From Rothia terrae (lineage in GTDB: Bacteria; Actinomycetota; Actinomycetes; Actinomycetales; Micrococcaceae), in NCBI RefSeq assembly GCF_012396615.1, contig NZ_JAAXPV010000008.1, positions 1 through 64,000 on the forward strand: 64,000 nt of DNA, written 5' to 3'. Below, in pieces: positions 62,883 to 64,000 of this stretch (position 1 is the stretch's first letter; each line of letters begins with the position of its first letter). The notes below the pieces were generated by a model that saw nothing but the letters and a program-made list of their open reading frames with translations, searched no databases and was not told where the DNA came from. A program made the position numbers and the translations under genes.

Positions 62883-64000
62883 GCTTTCTCTCCTTTGGAT
62901 GCGTCGGTGTTATCTGCCCACGGTAGGTCTTGGGCTGCCGCTACAGAACCGCGGTATGACGTTGATGCTTGGTCTGTTGCAGTCTGAGCAGAGGAGGACT
63001 CAATGATGCTCTGAGCGTGCTGTTCAGAGACAACGCCTTCAGCAGCGTCCTGCTTAGCGAGCAGGACTTCAGGGTCCTCATGCTGATTTGCAACTGCTTC
63101 TTCGTAGCTCGCGCCAGCCATCATCTGACCGAGCACAGAACGCGGAGTGTCCTTGGAAGCAATACCCATAAGCTCGCCGTGGAAGAACACAGCGATGCGG
63201 TCAGCCAGCGCGTAAATCTCATCAAGTTCAGTGGAAACAATGAGAACCGGAACTCCCTTATCGCGCTCAGCCACAATACGCTTGTGAATGAACTCAATAG
63301 AACCAACGTCCACGCCACGAGTGGGCTGAGATGCCACGAACAACTTGAGGTCGCGGGAAAGTTCACGCGCTACCACAATCTTCTGCTGGTTACCGCCAGA
63401 GAGAGTAGACGCCGCGTCCTCTTGAGAGCCCATGCGAATATCAAATTCACTACCGGCGCGGTCGGCGTTAGCAGAAATTGCTGCGCGTTTGAGGCTACCA
63501 CCTGAGGCAAAGCTCTTAGTGTCGAACAAATCAAGAATCAGGTTCTCAGCAATGGAGAATGAGCCTACCAAACCGTCTTTGCTGCGGTCTTCAGGCACAA
63601 AGCCCACCCCGCTGTGCAGAACCTGCTTGGTGCTTCTGCCCAGCAGTTCTTCACCGTTCAAACGCATAGAACCGGTCGCCTTGGGGTGCAGACCAATAAT
63701 AGATTCTGCCAGCTCTGTCTGGCCGTTACCCTGCACACCCGCTACCGCTAGGATCTCGCCACCGTTGACGGTAAAGCTCACGTTTTTCAGAAGGTGCACA
63801 CCGTTGGACGCCACCAAGCTCAGGTTCTCTACCTCAAAAGCGTTGGAGTTCAAGCGCGGCTCGTCCTTATCGACGGTCAGCTGGACAGCCTTACCCACCA
63901 TCAAGGACGCGAGCTCGTTGGTGGACGCGCTAGGATCAGCGCTACCGACCACGCGTCCGCGACGAATCACGGTGATGTCATCAGAGATCTGACGTACCTC
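62879..64000 (-). CDS. Nucleoside ABC transporter ATPase (partial, N-terminus beyond the window)
   Basis: The frame is open to the window edge: upstream of GTG 63970 it still reads EVRQISDDITVIRRGRVVGS, the end of a first ATPase domain. So the gene is a double ATPase of the sugar/nucleoside type with the front part missing here. The second domain has a degenerate Walker A GVQGNGQTELAE, signature LSGGNQQK, and the modified Walker B LFVASQPTRGVD, as usual in this group. A C-terminal tail of about 70 polar residues is added. It feeds the two permeases downstream. Confidence 0.92.
   Translation of the reverse strand, partial: EVRQISDDITVIRRGRVVGSADPSASTNELASLMVGKAVQLTVDKDEPRLNSNAFEVENLSLVASNGVHLLKNVSFTVNGGEILAVAGVQGNGQTELAESIIGLHPKATGSMRLNGEELLGRSTKQVLHSGVGFVPEDRSKDGLVGSFSIAENLILDLFDTKSFASGGSLKRAAISANADRAGSEFDIRMGSQEDAASTLSGGNQQKIVVARELSRDLKLFVASQPTRGVDVGSIEFIHKRIVAERDKGVPVLIVSTELDEIYALADRIAVFFHGELMGIASKDTPRSVLGQMMAGASYEEAVANQHEDPEVLLAKQDAAEGVVSEQHAQSIIESSSAQTATDQASTSYRGSVAAAQDLPWADNTDASKGEKA

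Overview
The window is a chromosomal segment of an actinobacterium, most likely a Micrococcaceae member close to Rothia. The evidence is: a mycothiol S-conjugate amidase (mca), a WhiB regulator followed by a DUF3499 gene, DUF501, DUF4245, DUF4307, TIGR03089 and TIGR01906 genes, protein O-mannosyltransferase, a FemABX-type peptidoglycan branching enzyme, moderate rather than very high GC, and gene order matching two conserved actinobacterial blocks (pmt-rsmI-tatD-rsmA-ispE-prs-glmU, and eno-ftsB-DUF501-ppx / uppS-mca-DUF4307-greA / fumC-DUF4245-glpX). The genus is an inference from content and base composition.

Layout. 1-6 kb: an AT-rich surface-glycan island (alpha-1,2-fucosyltransferase-like protein, two paralogous GT2-like glycosyltransferases, an ABC exporter/flippase, a membrane O-acyltransferase). 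6-21 kb: housekeeping (prs, glmU, tRNA-Gln, an ABC-F ATPase, a GT4 transferase, ispE, rsmA, a small phosphatase, tatD, rsmI, pmt, a TIGR01906 membrane protein, an L,D-transpeptidase). 21-28 kb: whiB2/DUF3499, then TIGR03089-purK-purE-LCP, then a FemX-like transferase and a secreted LGFP-repeat protein. 29-37 kb: central metabolism (glpX, DUF4245, carbonic anhydrase, fumC, pyruvate:quinone oxidoreductase) and a prepilin peptidase overlapping uppS. 38-53 kb: hemolysin III-like protein, mca, greA, threonine deaminase, AI-2E-type permease, BI-1 family protein, Cof phosphatase, an unusual tRNA with anticodon UAA, NDH-2, an orphan mycosin-like protease, ppx, DUF501, ftsB, eno. 54-64 kb: mazG-add, a large acidic protein of unknown function, and a nucleoside salvage block (deoA, cdd, two nucleoside ABC permeases and the partial ATPase).

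Working together, the genes cover envelope building (GlmU, UppS, FemX, LCP, L,D-transpeptidase, PMT, glycan island), purine/pyrimidine synthesis and salvage (Prs, PurK/E, Add, DeoA, Cdd, ABC importer, MazG), and redox/respiration (Pqo, NDH-2, FumC, Mca). No insertion sequence, prophage or CRISPR array was seen.

Three features stand out. First, the octamer AAGGACGC (either strand) occurs about 24 times, roughly 12 times the chance expectation. It lies in several reading frames and in non-coding DNA, once (as its 7-mer core) as an inverted pair forming a terminator, and it is absent from the AT-rich first 6.5 kb: the profile of a DNA-uptake or other genome-wide signal. Second, a dispersed intergenic palindromic element is present in two clear copies whose stems differ by compensating changes, plus a possible half copy. 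Third, many genes start with a TANNNT box 5-7 bases before the start codon, which implies widespread leaderless transcription.
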